A stretch of 64,000 bases of DNA from Bombardia bombarda (Eukaryota; Ascomycota; Sordariomycetes; Sordariales; Lasiosphaeriaceae): assembly GCA_030512295.1 (NCBI GenBank), contig JAULSR010000001.1, forward strand, positions 2,418,001-2,482,000. Direction: 5' to 3'. This document shows positions 23,284 through 36,138 of this stretch, in pieces. A program made the position numbers and the translations under genes. Position 1 is the stretch's first letter, and every line of letters begins with the position of its first letter. The notes under the pieces are model-generated. The model was given only the letters and a program-made list of their open reading frames with translations. It did not search any database and was not told where the DNA came from.

Positions 23284-26200
23284 GCGAATGAAAGCAAGAC
23301 TTTTTTTTTGGAGCGGCTCTGGACAACAAAAACAAACAATAATACAAGCTGAGAGAGCTCGACGGGATGAAGAGCCCGACCAAGCCAGAAACGAAATCAG
23401 GCGCGCAACGGCAACGGCTGTGCAGTAGACGGATAGACTACTACGACAAGCAGGTCCCGGCAACCCAAGTTTCTCTCACACGACCCCTGTACGGGCAGGC
23501 TGAGGAAGGCAAGTGTGTATCCACGCACTACGCACCTTCAGATCCTTTTGGCGATGTGAGGTGAGGGGTACCGGCGGGAAGAGCAAATATGGAAAGGCTT
23601 ACAATGAGTTTGGGTCAACGGCGCAAACGAGGAGAAGCCTTTGTGGGTGCTTTTCGAAACGGAGGGGGGGTGAGGGCGCGCGCCGTACCACCAGTCTACA
23701 TGAACCGGACACAGATGGCGCCGGGCAGCAGCAGGTTCCAGTTACTGAGGAGGTCGTTGGCAGGGGTGAGATTTTTGTATTCCTTATTTGCGCGTCAACG
23801 GAGGCCAGAGATGCGGAGTGAGGTGGGGCCCAACTTGGCAATGTCTTTTAGCAAGAGTCGAGCCGGCGCAGAAGCCGATTAGAGAGAATCACAGTAAGCC
23901 CAAAAAAAAAAGGAGCTGATAAGATGCGACGACAGGGGCCTTTCGGTATGTGCTGCTGGCTTTCCTCAGGGCCGATGGGGCTGGCGGCTGGCGGCTGGCG
24001 GCTGGCGGGCTGGAAGCTTTGCTGATATCGACCTCGAGGCTAGAGGGGGTGCGTCTTTTCGAGTCGACGTCAGATGTGGTGCTGATAGATACCGACAGCG
24101 GGTTGGGTGCTGTCTTTGGGTGTCTTGGGAAGGGCGAGTCTCTTTGCGGCGGGCGGAGTGGAGTGGATAGAGGGAGAGCTTAGCTCACACAGGGAGTAGC
24201 CAAGTAGAGTGGTATGGGATAGATGGGCATGTACCGGAACTGGCCCCGCGAGTGAATCAGTTGGAGTCCCAAGAGTGGATGGAAAGGGAAGATGCGAGTG
24301 CCAGAGTGGGGAGGGAGGCTGAGAAGTGTCGTCGACAAACAGCAAATGCACCCTCGTACCCTGCCTAACAAGAGCAAAAATGTAGCTGTACTGTAGCAAA
24401 AGACCAGGTAGTCAAGCGTGACTTAAGCCGACCACCGGATACGTGAGTCGACGCGACAAGGTGTAGATGGTTAGGTGTGGTAGTACCGTAGTATGGGTTA
24501 TGGGTTTATGTTGTGGGTGGTGGGAGTCTACGTATGGAACTGAAGATGGAACCAGAACGGCATGGAAATCGTAGCGTCACGAGAAACCCAAAATGTTCTA
24601 TGGAAGGAAAAAAAACAGCGGGCTTGCTGTTTGGCCCCCGAGGCAGGTGCGCTGTGCTGTACCTGATGCTCGGCCTGTGTCGGCAGGTAGACAGGCACCT
24701 AAGAAGGCAGGCGCAATCTAGGTAGCTCCACTCGCCCTTTCCTTCTATTTTGCCCTCCTACAGCGTCCGTCCTAGCGAGGGCAGGCTGCCTTATCCCAAC
24801 AAAGAATTGTGTCGCTCCTCTTCGAAGCTTCAACACCCGTTTTTGGCAGGCGGCCAACTTTACCAAGAAAACCTATCTAGGCTCGAGCTAGGTAACTTGA
24901 GATACGTAAGGACATGCTGCACCAGTCGGCCTTCCTGCAGCCAAGGTACATTACATGTCGTGTAAGGGTACTTGTCGATACTAACAGTCTAACTAAAATA
25001 CCAGAACACACTTCGAGCTCACCCGAGACGCCCGACGACGGGCCCGCAGTCCAAATGTCCATCGGATAACGCTGTGTAAGAGCGACAACTACCCAGGTAC
25101 ATAGGCATGTACAGTACCCGGCAGCTTTGAAGTCGCCAGTGGATATTTACGACAGCCGCTCACCTCACCTATTGCTCGCTTTCCACTTTCCATGTGCGTA
25201 CACCCCAGCCGCGCAAAGATCGGCTGTCATGTCGCGACTTGCGAGAAGCCACCGTCATGGCGCCCATATGGAGACTAGGAAACCCTTTTCGTGGGTGGTA
25301 ACCTCCTCTTTTCAAATACAGCGCTTTCCGCGCTTCGCCCTCATCACTAACCCCCCATTAGAGAGACACTCGGCGACACTGGTTCGGGCCTGGGTTCGGA
25401 ATTCGACAGAGTACCTCCCACTCTTAAATCCGGCCATGATGGGATTTCTGTTTCGCAAGACGGCAGTCGGGGTGGGATTTTGATCCAATTTCAGGTTAAC
25501 CTTCATCGGTTTGGTTTGCGCCTGCCGAGTACATCCGTAGCCGATGAGTGAGGTCTCACTGATTCGACCGTTTGGCGATTTGACCCTGTTTCCATCACTT
25601 ACATGATACGACGCTCTTTGTCCCGTACAGGCCCGAGCTTCCGTCCTCCTTCGGCTGCCTTGGCTCATGGATTTGCTTTCCATGCAAGTACAAATAGAGG
25701 ATCGATTACTAACCACCTACCTCGTGCAGGAGGTAAGCACGAGGTACCTACATTGAGCAACGTGTACAGCCTCCAGGTAACTTCGGCGGACCACGTTGAC
25801 GTAAGGCCGTTACGCAAACACGGCCTCTACGACAGCGGTACTACGTGCATCGTCATTCCAGCAGGCCAGCCAGCCTTATCAGATGCTTGACGAGCAGACT
25901 CGATGAAAAGTCGGACGGTACCGTTGAGACAGGCAGACAGCTTTGGCCCAGAAAGTGACGCAAAATGTCTGATTGGGGGGGACATGAATGTCTCGTCTCC
26001 TCGTGCGGGGATCATCAGCCGAGATGACCTCGAATGACATAACCTGGGTGACAGCCCCAGCATTCTCCTGTCTGAGCCATGAGGTATTTTGCCCGTTCCG
26101 CGTGCGCATCCTCGTAGATCGCGGATTAGGAAAAACTATCTTGGAGACAAGCAGATGGAGGGAATGCAGGGACCGAAGCGATTTTCTCCGGGCTCTTCTC

Positions 26201-29200
26201 CTTTACCAACCATCTAAGTCTACTAGTGGCAGCCATCCAATGGAAGCCGCCATGACCCTCGCACACACATTCGATACCTAAAAGGCGCTACAGGACGGAG
26301 TACCTACTGACTATCACACCTTTCCTCGGCTGCCACGCCCACTTACAAGAGGGAATGCAGCCAACCGCACAGAGCAGCTATAGCTGGGGACGGTAATAAA
26401 TGCACGGAGGGCTCTGCAGGGGAGGGCGGCATCGTTGTCCCCTGTTTCCCGCTACACTACGACAATGGATGATGGCCCCTTCCATACGTGAGTACATATT
26501 GTTCTATCAGGTTGATGCTTTTGGGTAAGAGTCTGCGAGAGCTACCTCTCCATTTCATCCAGCACAGCCAGGCGTTGACAATGAGGCACATGTCGTTCAG
26601 TCGGCCAAAGGGACAAATAGATTGCCTGACTGATACGTACGCGCCCGTATTCTGTCATGAGGACGACGGGGAGGCGGGGTGAATAATGTTCACTTCAGAT
26701 CAGATGGAAGTCTAGCACTCCAGCCTCGTCAAGCTACCCCGCCATAGCACAGGACGGTACCGCAGACGCTCGCCCCCCTCGATTGCGCCAGTGCTAATAA
26801 TGGACGCCTTCCCCCTTTTGGCTAATCGCCCATCTTTGGCCGACGTCATTCCGTCATGGGTGGCACCCATGGGGACGTGCAAGGATCATCTCACCAACCT
26901 CACTACGATTTAGGGTTGGCGTGGAGTGCCAGACGCTGTCGAGAACAATCACACTCAGGTGGGGTTTTGTTCGTGAACCAGAGAATAAAACGTACGGTTG
27001 CCTTTTCCACGGCTACTCGGCTGACATGACATTCGCAAAGAGCACTTCAAATGAAGTGCCCATTATTGATGTTGACCTGACATGGAAACCTTAGGTAACA
27101 GGATCAAGGTGTCGGCTGGATTGAGATCTGGGAAACAAGCAACTCTCCTGGTCTCTCCGGCTCTCCGTGCCTCATTTCTGTTTGTGCCTAAACACTATCC
27201 CTGGAGACTCCGTTGTGAGTCCAGATCTGCAGCTAAGTTTTTTCTTCTTCTTCGATTCATTCCTTGCACCAGCCAGGTGGCCGGGTATCGGCACCGCCAA
27301 CTGAGGTTTGTAGTAACCAGGAATCCTCGCTACCTTAGCAAGCCCGGTTAGGCGCATGCAGAATTGCGAATACATGTATGTGCCTGGATAGGTATGACTC
27401 CAGTGGCCGGTCTAAACCTTTTTTTTTGTCTCTAAGTCACCAAATAAAATCCTTCTCCCGAAACTTGGCACCCCAATTATTACCACATCTAGCGTTGTCT
27501 GCCATCTCAACGTTACTTTCACATTCATTCACACGCAAAGAGACACATGGTATCATTTGTGTAACTGACAGAACGGTAGAATTCGCCCGCATTAGTAGTG
27601 GGAAAACGGAGGTCAAGTGAAACCACACAGGCCATTTTGTCTCTTGTCACTTCAGTTCTGGCAGGACCGATACCATATTGTCGGAAGCGAATCGTTTCCC
27701 TGGCAAATCATTGGTGAGGGGTGGAGGAGAAAGAGGGGTGGAGGGGAGGACCCTGAGCTCCGTCAGGATGCAGGCTATCAGCACGGCGCTGATCTATAAT
27801 GCGACCCTGGGCTGCCCGGATCGTAGTCGTTCACTTCGGCCCTCAGTCCGTGTCCCCAGCTTCGAGACTCACTGACTGACTGCTTGCCCCCCCTCCCCCT
27901 TTACGCCCTCGTGGTGTGGGCGGGCCGGGCGCTTATACAACGGCACTAGTGTAGAGATCACCATCATCAGCTCCAACCTTGGTTGTCTACCTACACAGTA
28001 CGAGACGAAAACGGGGTGTATAGGAAAATAGTTCTGGCTATGCGCGGCACATAACTGAGCAGCACCAGCAGCGGCCCGTTGCTATGTCACGAGCACGAGC
28101 ACCCGAGCATCTTCCCTCCTGTTAGTCACGCTCATTCTCCTCTCATGGAGACGTTGTACTGGGGATGAGAATGCCTGCAGCGCAAGGATAAAGGAAGGCA
28201 CATACCTACATGGACCAACCAAATAGGCAAGAAAGACATACGGCCTTATCAACAGCTTCAACGAGCAAGACGGCGGTCTCCGAAAACTGACCCTCGCGGC
28301 TCGTCTCATTTCTATCTTTGATACAAGGACTCAACAGGTTCAAACTGACAAATGCCCTTGCTGTCGTCGCGCCCCCCCTTATAATACTTCCCATTGCCGA
28401 CCTGGTGCATACCTCCTCAGGCGGCCCTAATGCGAGTTCCTCTGGCCCATGCCCATGAAACCACATGAACCGCATACATACATCCAACGCTCACACAAGA
28501 GGCAAATACCAAAACGAAGCTAGTACGTCCAAGAAATCCCGATCGGAGGGCGGTCACCAGCTCCGCAACCCAATATTACAATGAGAATATGTAGTAGTGT
28601 ACTCCCCCAATTAAGCCTCGAACAGATCGACCACATTACATGCCCAAAGCAGCCGACATGATGTGCTGCGGCAAAGACCAAAAAACCTCGGTTTCTCACA
28701 TAACGACACCCAATTTTTCTCACCGACGACAGGAAACAGACCCATCTAGAACACCGCTTGAACCGTTTCTTATCACATTTTAGCAAAAAAAGCAGAAAAA
28801 AAGAGGAGACAAAATTCCGCCATCCTGCATGCGGACTGCATAGTAACACTTGGCTCAAAACCTGTTTTTTCCTTCTTTTTTGAACGCAACAACAAACCAC
28901 CACCATTCGCTTGCTTCGTCTTCCCCCACCGGCATGGCCGCAGCCTATCATAGGTAAACCCTCTCCCCAACAAACCTCGGGGCTCGACGAAACGCTTTGC
29001 CTAAATCGTGCCTTTTTTATGTATTCCCCCCTTTGCTAGAATTTTCCACAGAGAACCTGGGAGGGAGGGGAGACACGGACGGGGACGGACAGGGCACGGC
29101 ACCCGTGGGCCAGGTGAGATGGTGGACTGACTCCATCGTGAAAGTGTGTCGAACAAGGGCAGGGGACACGGCTTTGGCTTATGGTGTGATCCACACCTCT

Positions 29201-29563
29201 TTGCCTTGACATCTATCCTGGCCCCCCTCCCTCCCCACTGAGCTCTTCCCGAAAACAACACCGCGGTCGCTGTCATTGCGGATGTCTCTCGCTGGTCGGA
29301 AAATAAGCGGCCGACCTGCTCTGTAATATAACCAATTCTATCCCAAATTCGTAGTAGGGGTGCTGTGAGCAGAGTCACCAACTTTGACGAGCGACTGAGG
29401 TTGTTTAGTGGCTGTAGTGCTCTTCGCTATTGAAGTTGATAGCTCTTCAGAAAGATGCAGACACTTTCAGAGGTTTGTCTGTCTGTCTCTGGGCAGTGGA
29501 ACAACCCATCAGAGTAACCAAAAAAGGCGCATGACTTGGGACATGGCGTTGACTGGTAGCTGG
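23284..29563. other. 6.3-kb gene-poor region
   Basis: Lies between the start of the HPt gene and the end of the DUF3984-like gene, both on the minus strand. Many short open frames exist on both strands (largest about 140 codons), but none shows a domain, a codon-use signal or a plausible exon chain. It is not AT-rich, so it is not a strongly RIP-mutated transposon. A 10-bp perfect hairpin lies at 25718-25746, and several AGGTAC-type motifs are scattered through it. The part next to 23.3-24.2 kb is probably the HPt promoter. A long non-coding RNA or extended regulatory region is possible but not shown. Confidence 0.45.
25718..25746. repeat. 10-bp perfect inverted repeat
   Basis: TACCTCGTGC (25718-25727) and GCACGAGGTA (25737-25746) are exact reverse complements around a 9-nt loop. 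Could be a hairpin or a site for a dimeric regulator; sits inside the gene-poor region. Confidence 0.75.
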
Positions 29564-30817
29564 CTAAAGAAGGACCTTTGAAGCCACAGTCAACAGCCAG
29601 GCTGCATCGTGCCACGCGCCTGCGTCAGCCTTGGGGGACGGCATGCGTTCTTCCTCAGCCATTGCTGGAACGCCCTCGAACTTCTTCCTCGGCGCCAACC
29701 GCTTGTTGTCTTCCCCATCGTCCGTCTCACCCTCAGTCGCCGCCTCATCCTCCTCATCCTCGCCATCATCAGACTCCTCCTCCTCGTCTTCCTCAACAGG
29801 GAACAAGTGGACGCCGAGCACGTTACCAACCCATGCGCTCACGCCCGCGTTGCCGCGCTTGACGAGCCGTCGAATCTGCACCTCGTCGTCTACACTCGTA
29901 TCCAACTGCTCGATAGCCTCAAGCTCAAGCTGCTCGTTAAGGTTGACAAAGTCTGGCCCGGCAATGTTGGAGTATTCATCATCATCATCACCAGCAACAT
30001 GAGCTGCAGCGAAATAGCCGTCGACTGACCGGCGGTCAGTCGACGGCGTCACCATCTGGCTGCGGCTGCCGGCACGGCTCTGCGAGCGGCTGGGCAGCCG
30101 ACTGTGCGAGGTGGGCGACGGTAAGAACACCTCATTTTCGTCCTCGATGAAGACTAAGCTCCCCCTCCTGCTTGTGCGCCTGCTGCTGTTCGCCGCCGTC
30201 AGCGCCAGCTCTGCCCTTTCATGGGCGAGCTCGCGCTCAAAGGCTTCCTCCTCGGCGTCGTGCAGCCCCCCGGCCAGGCTGGTCGAGCTCGCCCGCGAGA
30301 TCAGCCAGGCCTGGCCCTTTGACTCGCGCGTCTCGGTCGAGATGAGCGCGCCGGCGCGGAGGAGCCAGTCCGAGTCAGTGTGGTCATTTGCTGAGAGGCG
30401 GTGGTGTTCGTCCCGCCTGCGCTTGGTGGCGGTGGGCGATGTCGTCGTGGTGTGCCGCCCACTGTGGGGTTGGGAGTGGTGGGAGTGGTGGGAGTGGGAG
30501 GAGGACAGGGGGAGATCGGTTACGAGGTGGGTAGCTGATTTGCTCTTGGGCAGACGCGTGGAAGGCATTGAGGCGTTGCGGGTGTGTGAACGCGAGCGTC
30601 CTGGCGAGCGGGAGAGGAGTCTTGGTGTTGTGGGCGCGGATTTTCCTTGTAGGTAGGAGGTTGAGTGCGAGGGGGTGGACAGAGCATCGGGTATATCATC
30701 ATGGTCATGGAGCGGGAGCTTGGAGGTGAGGGGCGCGAGGCTCAGGTGATTCAGGTTTGTGGTCGACCGATTCTTGCGCCGGGCGACGCTGGCGTGTTGG
30801 TTGTATGCCACGTCCAT
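29564..30817 (-). CDS. DUF3984-like fungal protein, Ser-rich and acidic, function unknown
   Basis: Single-exon gene of 417 residues. The start MDVAYNQHASVARRKNRSTT followed by LSLAPLTSKLPL and a Ser/Thr/Arg-rich stretch resembles, from memory, the filamentous-fungal family annotated as DUF3984; I could not check this. It is mostly disordered to residue 150, then a conserved block with DSDWLLRAGALISTETRESK and QAWLISRASSTSLAGGL, then FEREL-type helices, then an RRLVKRGNAGVSAWVGNVLG segment, an acidic Glu/Asp run (about 340-370), and a short C-terminal helix. RS/SR and RRxS motifs suggest phosphorylation by basophilic kinases. No catalytic residues are recognisable. It shares a divergent promoter region with ELP1. 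Confidence 0.72.
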   Translation of the reverse strand: MDVAYNQHASVARRKNRSTTNLNHLSLAPLTSKLPLHDHDDIPDALSTPSHSTSYLQGKSAPTTPRLLSRSPGRSRSHTRNASMPSTRLPKSKSATHLVTDLPLSSSHSHHSHHSQPHSGRHTTTTSPTATKRRRDEHHRLSANDHTDSDWLLRAGALISTETRESKGQAWLISRASSTSLAGGLHDAEEEAFERELAHERAELALTAANSSRRTSRRGSLVFIEDENEVFLPSPTSHSRLPSRSQSRAGSRSQMVTPSTDRRSVDGYFAAAHVAGDDDDEYSNIAGPDFVNLNEQLELEAIEQLDTSVDDEVQIRRLVKRGNAGVSAWVGNVLGVHLFPVEEDEEEESDDGEDEEDEAATEGETDDGEDNKRLAPRKKFEGVPAMAEEERMPSPKADAGAWHDAAWLLTVASKVLL

Positions 30818-31911
30818 TGTCGTGGCGGTGTCAACAAAAGTGTCAGTCGATTTTCAGGGATAAGGTAAGGTTACGGGTAGATAAGGTACGGTAAGGTAGG
30901 TGGTAGTGAGAAGAGGGGATGATTTCAGAAGGGGGTGGTGCGATGGTGCCAGTGAGCTCTCTGTGGGACTCAGAGAACGTATGTTTATGATCTGGCTGTC
31001 TAATAATATGTCTAACAAAAAAGGTCTAGAATTGTCGCGATATCGATGGCAATATGTAGTCCCGTCGCATTCGCGCTTCGCTGCCGATTGGGATTCTGAA
31101 CGAAGCAGAAAAGCTGGAAGCTTGGAAGCTCTGGGTTGGCGGTCGGCTTGTTCTCCTGAGGTGTGCGCGCGCTGTGCTGCGCTACCGGTTAACCCTTGCA
31201 GAAAGCAGGTCCGTGAACCGAGGCGCTGGCGTGCCTGTGATTTGCTGGTCGACCTGATGTAGGTGTCAGTGGCTGAACTACACCCCCTGTGGCCGCAAGT
31301 GGCCGCCGCTCACAAAGCTTCCCGACTCTTTCCAAAGCTCGAGCCAAGTACCGGGAACCTCTGCTTGGAGCCCCCAAGCGTCCGGTACCGCGCCCGGCTT
31401 CCGCCGCGGTCTCGGCTATGCGAAGTAGCTGGGTACCTCTACCATGCTCCAGCCACAATCAGGCGGGGGAGGGGAAAAGTGCCACTGGCGCAAGGCGACT
31501 GCGAGCCTAACAATTTTCAAACTTTCTGATCTGAGACTGCATGACGCAAGTCAACGACGTCGAGACTTTAGCTTTTAGACCATAGACACGTCGTCGAGCC
31601 ACCACAGACGCACAAGGATTATTCTGGACGCAGCAAAAACACAAGTGCAAACGCGAGGAAAAGGCAAAGAAAAGGGGTACCTGGCTTCGATCCAATCGTT
31701 CTGGCCTCAGCCGAACTTTGTGAAAGTTGCGTAAGGCGCCTTCCTCGTCTTCGTCCGATTGCAACCTTGACTCGCCACTTTTTTTTTTACTCCGTAATTT
31801 TTTTTTGCACGCTCTTACCACTCGAGCCACTGTCACTGGCCGCCGAAATCTCCCGAATCATATGAGAAAAATGCTCTCGCTAGACAGATAGAGGCAGGCT
31901 GTATCGTTAAG
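30818..31911. other. Divergent promoter region of the DUF3984-like gene and ELP1
   Basis: 1.1 kb. Next to the DUF3984-like gene, 30862-30904 carries four close AAGGTA/AAGGTT copies. T-tracts near 31780-31806 precede ELP1. No coding region supported. Confidence 0.45.
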
Positions 31912-34900
31912 ATGCGGAACTTAAGAAACATCGGGCATAGCCTTTATGGCGCGCCCTCGGCCATCACCGCCTCGTGCTGGGATGCCGCCAGGGATGAGAT
32001 CATTGTCGCCTACGGTCCAACCGTCCATGACGCCCGCATCGAGCTTGTGAGGCTTTCCAGGGACCCATCGGCCCCATCAAGCCTGTAAGACTCACACACT
32101 CGTCTCGTTACTTTTTTCTTATCCCCCCTTCTTATTGTGTGCCACCTTCTGAAACGGGATATACTTTGTAGACAGTCAACAACTATTGCCTCGTGGGATG
32201 CCCTGAGCCAGAGCGAGTATGGCGATGTCGACACCATCAGGAGCCTGCATCACAGCAGTGACACCCTCACCACCAGTGTCATCATGGCCGGTGGTGACAT
32301 CGTGACTGTTACCGAGGATGACGACGCTGCTGTTCAGGGCGAGGCCCATGTCGAGATCGTAGGCACCCTCGAGCCATCCATCGTAGCTGCCCGCTGGTCT
32401 CCCGACGAGGAGCTGCTTGTCATCGCAACCGGCGATGCCAAGATAGTCTTTATGAGCAGATCCTTTGATGTCATTACAGAGAGCACATCAAGCGACGAGG
32501 ATCTCAAGGCCTCAAAGCACGTCTCGGTCGGATGGGGTAAGAAGGAGACGCAGTTCCACGGCAGGGGAGCCAAGGCCAAGGCCCTGCGGGATCCTACTAT
32601 CCCCGAGAACGTGGATGCTGGCACCCTGAGCCCTAACGACGACGGCCGGTGCACCATCAGCTGGAGGGGAGACGGCGCATACGTCGCCGTTAACCTGTTC
32701 CAGCCGGGGTCGCGGAGAGTTGTGCGCATCTACAACCGCGACGGCGAGTTGGACAGCGTCACCGAGCCTGTCGATGGCCTTGAGGGGAGCCTGAGCTGGA
32801 GACCGGTGGGTAATCTCATGGCCGGCATCCAGCGCCGTGCTGATCATGTTGATGTCGTCTTCTTTGAGAGGAACGGCCTTCGACACGGGCAATTCACACT
32901 TCAGGTTCCTAGCGACGCGCCAGATGCCGTTGAGGGCCTGGCCTTGGAGTGGAATTCCGACTCTACTGTTCTTGCTGTGATTATGAAAGACAGAGTTCAG
33001 CTATGGACCACTGCTAACTATCATTGGTATTTGAAACAAGAGGTTCTCTGTGGGCCGCAGCCGCCGCATATCGATGGGCAGCCCCAGATTCCTCAGTTTA
33101 CGTGGCACGCTGAAAAGCCGCTTCTTTTTGTAGCAGCGACAGCAGGTAAGCCCCGAATATTCTCCAGTCTTAGTCCCTTCTGTATTTGACTAACATATTG
33201 CTTAGACAAGGCTATCTTGGGTGAGTATATCTTCACAGTCGCCAGGGGGCTAACAAGCCCTCCTCACGATCATGGAGTGGTGGCGGTAGTCGATGGCCGA
33301 GCAGTCAAGTTCACCCCTTTCCGAACTGCCAATGTTCCGCCTCCAATGGCCCTATATGAACTCGCGACTGAGTCTCCTGTGATTGATATTGCTTTCTCAA
33401 AAGACGGCTCTGCAATGGCGGTGCTTCACCAGGTCGGAGTTAGCCTATTTCTCCTGGAGACCAAGGGTGCCCGTCTATTTTGTCCCAAGCTGTTGGAAAC
33501 AGCCATTTTTGAACAGGCGGGTGCTATGTTGTACGAACAGTCTTACCTCCAAATCGCCTTCTCGGGCCAGCATGAGGTTCAGGTTCTGCGCATAGCAGCG
33601 GGTCCCTCGCTCATTTCTTACGATTTTAGTGCCTCCGCCCAAGAAGCCAAAATGTGGCTGGAAATAACAAGCGCAGATCACATTGCAACTATGACCTCCC
33701 CCGATGCGGCTTCCCCTGATGGAGTTGTAGTACAGGACCGCCTGGGGAGGTTAAGTCGGGTATCTACTCAAGAATACACAGATCTTGAACTTGGATTTCC
33801 CACCTTTCTTCCGTGGACTAGCTTCGTTGCTCATGATGACCAGCTCTTGGGCTTCGGCTTGTCAAGGAACGGACATCTATATGCCAACTCTCGTCAGCTG
33901 GCCAAGAACTGCACATCTTTTGTTGTTACAAACAGCCACCTGATTTTCACAACGAGCAACCACTTTGTCAAATTTGTTCATTTGGCTGCCACCGAAGGTC
34001 AGTAGCATTTTCCAGACTTAGGTTAAGCCCGCGACTAACTAATACTGACGTTTAACAGATCTCGATGTCCCGGCGGATGATCCTGAGATCGATGAGCGGT
34101 GCAGAAGTGTTGAGCGAGGCGCAAAACTCGTCACAGCCATGCCTGCGAAAATGAGCATTGTTCTTCAGATGCCTCGGGGCAATCTCGAGACTATTTTCCC
34201 GCGTGCTATGGTCTTGGCCGGTATCAGACATCTTATTGAGCAGAAGGATTATGGCAATGCCTTCTCGTCTTGCCGAAGTCAGCGTGTGGATATGAACATT
34301 CTATACGACCACCGACCCGAGCAATTTCTCGAGAGCATCGACCTATTCCTCGACCAGGTGAAAGATGCCGCCAATGTTGATTTGTTTCTGTCGACACTGA
34401 AGTATGTTGCCCGGCTGTCCGCCAACTAAGCAAGCTGAGATGTACTATGCTGACTCTCTTTTCCAGGGAGGAGGATGTCACCCAAACTATGTACAGAGAC
34501 ACCAAGTCAGCGGCTGTACAACCATCCTCTGAACTTCAGGACCCCCTCCGCCCGCGGAAGATCAACATTATCTGCGACGCTGTTCTGGAGAGACTCCGTA
34601 CCAAGAAGAATGCCAATCTACAAAACATCATTACAGCTCATGTCTGCAAGAGTCCGCCGGCTCTTGACGATGGGCTTACCGTGGTCGCCGAGCTGATGCA
34701 AGAGGACGAATCTCTGGCAGAACGTGCAGTCGAGCATATTTGCTTCTTGGTTGACGTTAACAAGCTTTATAATCACGCCCTCGGCCTGTATAACCTGGAT
34801 CTTACCCTCCTAGTAGCCCAGCAGTCTCAACGGGATCCCCGAGAGTATCTCCCATCCATCCAGGAGCTCCACAAGATGCCCACTCTCCAGCGACAATATG

Positions 34901-36138
34901 CGATTGACGACAAGCTCGGCCATCGGGAAAAGGCCCTTGGCCACCTGAAGGCACTCGGCAACTTTGACGATGTTCAAACCTACGTTGTCAAGCACGGCCT
35001 GTATCAACACGCCCTGAGCCTCTACCGCCTTGAGGCGCAGAACCACAGAACGCTCATTGGCCTCTACGCTGCGCATCTAAAGTCCACGTCTCATTTCAGG
35101 GAGGCAGGCTTGGCATACGAGTCGCTCGGCAACTGCGTCGACGCCACAGACTGTTACCTGAAAGCCGGTGCCTCATGCTGGCGCGAATGTCTCTTCACAG
35201 CACAGCAGCAGAACCCGCCCATGATACCCGAGAAGCTCTCAGAGCTCGCTGGCACCCTCGCTGACGCCCTCCTCGAAGCCAAGGACTATGCAGCAGCAGC
35301 TACCGTCCAGCTAGACCACCTCGGCTCCGTCAGCGCCGCAATCCAATGCCTCTGCAAGGGCTACCTCTTCGCCGACGCCCTGCGCATCGTCGCCCTCAAC
35401 AAGCGCCCGGACCTGCTCGAGAGCGCCGTCGACATCGGCCTCGCCGACGCCTTCTCCAGCAGCACCGAGTTCCTCGCCGACTGCAAGGCGCAGCTCAAGG
35501 CCCAGGTCCCGCGCATCGCCGAGCTGCGCAAAAAGGCCCGCGAGGACCCGCTCGCCTTTTACGAGGGCGAGTACGGCGGCGGCGGCGGCGGCATGGACAT
35601 CCCCGATGACGTCTCCATCGCCGCGAGCTCGCGCATGAGCACCAGCGCCAGCTTGTTCACCCGTTACACGGGCAAGGGCGGCAGCGTCGGCACCGTGGGC
35701 AGCAACGTCTCGCGCGCGACGAGCAAGAACCGCAAGCGCGAGGAGAAGAAGCGCGCCCGCGGCCGCAAGGGCACCGTCTACGAGGAGGAGTACCTCGTCA
35801 ACAGCGTGCGCCGCCTGGTGGAGCGCGTCGAGGCCACAAAGGGCGAGGTCGAGCGGCTCGTGTTTGGGCTGGCGCGCAGAGGCATGTCGGAGCGCGCGAG
35901 GGCCATTGAGGACCTGATGGATCAGGTTATCGAGGGGTGCAAGATCGCTGTTGGGCAGGTGTGGCAGCAGCAGCAGCAGCCTGCTGAGGGTGCGGAGGCG
36001 GAGGCAGATGGTAACTCGTATCGGCCGCTGGGCGGGGATCTCGTGTTTCAGGAGAGTCTGGATGCTATGAGAATTCGGCAGGAGCCGCCGCCTGTGAGCG
36101 AGTTTGCGAGGCTTGCGTTGTTGGGCGGTAGGGGGTGA
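31912..36138 (+). CDS. ELP1: Elongator complex subunit 1 (Elp1/Iki3)
   Basis: Scaffold of the Elongator complex, which adds the cm5 group to wobble uridines of cytosolic tRNAs. Five exons: 31912-32084, 32172-33145, 33206-33997, 34059-34401 and 34467-36138; 3954 nt, 1317 residues (yeast Elp1: 1349), all phases consistent. The start MRNLRNIGHSLYG followed by SCWD and DEIIVAYG is the typical fungal opening. The first 750 residues contain WD40-type strands of two beta-propellers (for example WSPDEELLVIATGD and WRPVGNLMAGIQRR). The remainder is the helical TPR-like part, with KALGHLKALGNFDDVQTYV and AGLAYESLGNCVDATDCYLKA. A Lys/Arg-rich segment at about 1179-1200 (KNRKREEKKRARGRKG) followed by TVYEEEYLV matches the tRNA-binding basic region of Elp1. 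The C-terminal helices should mediate dimerisation. Confidence 0.95.
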
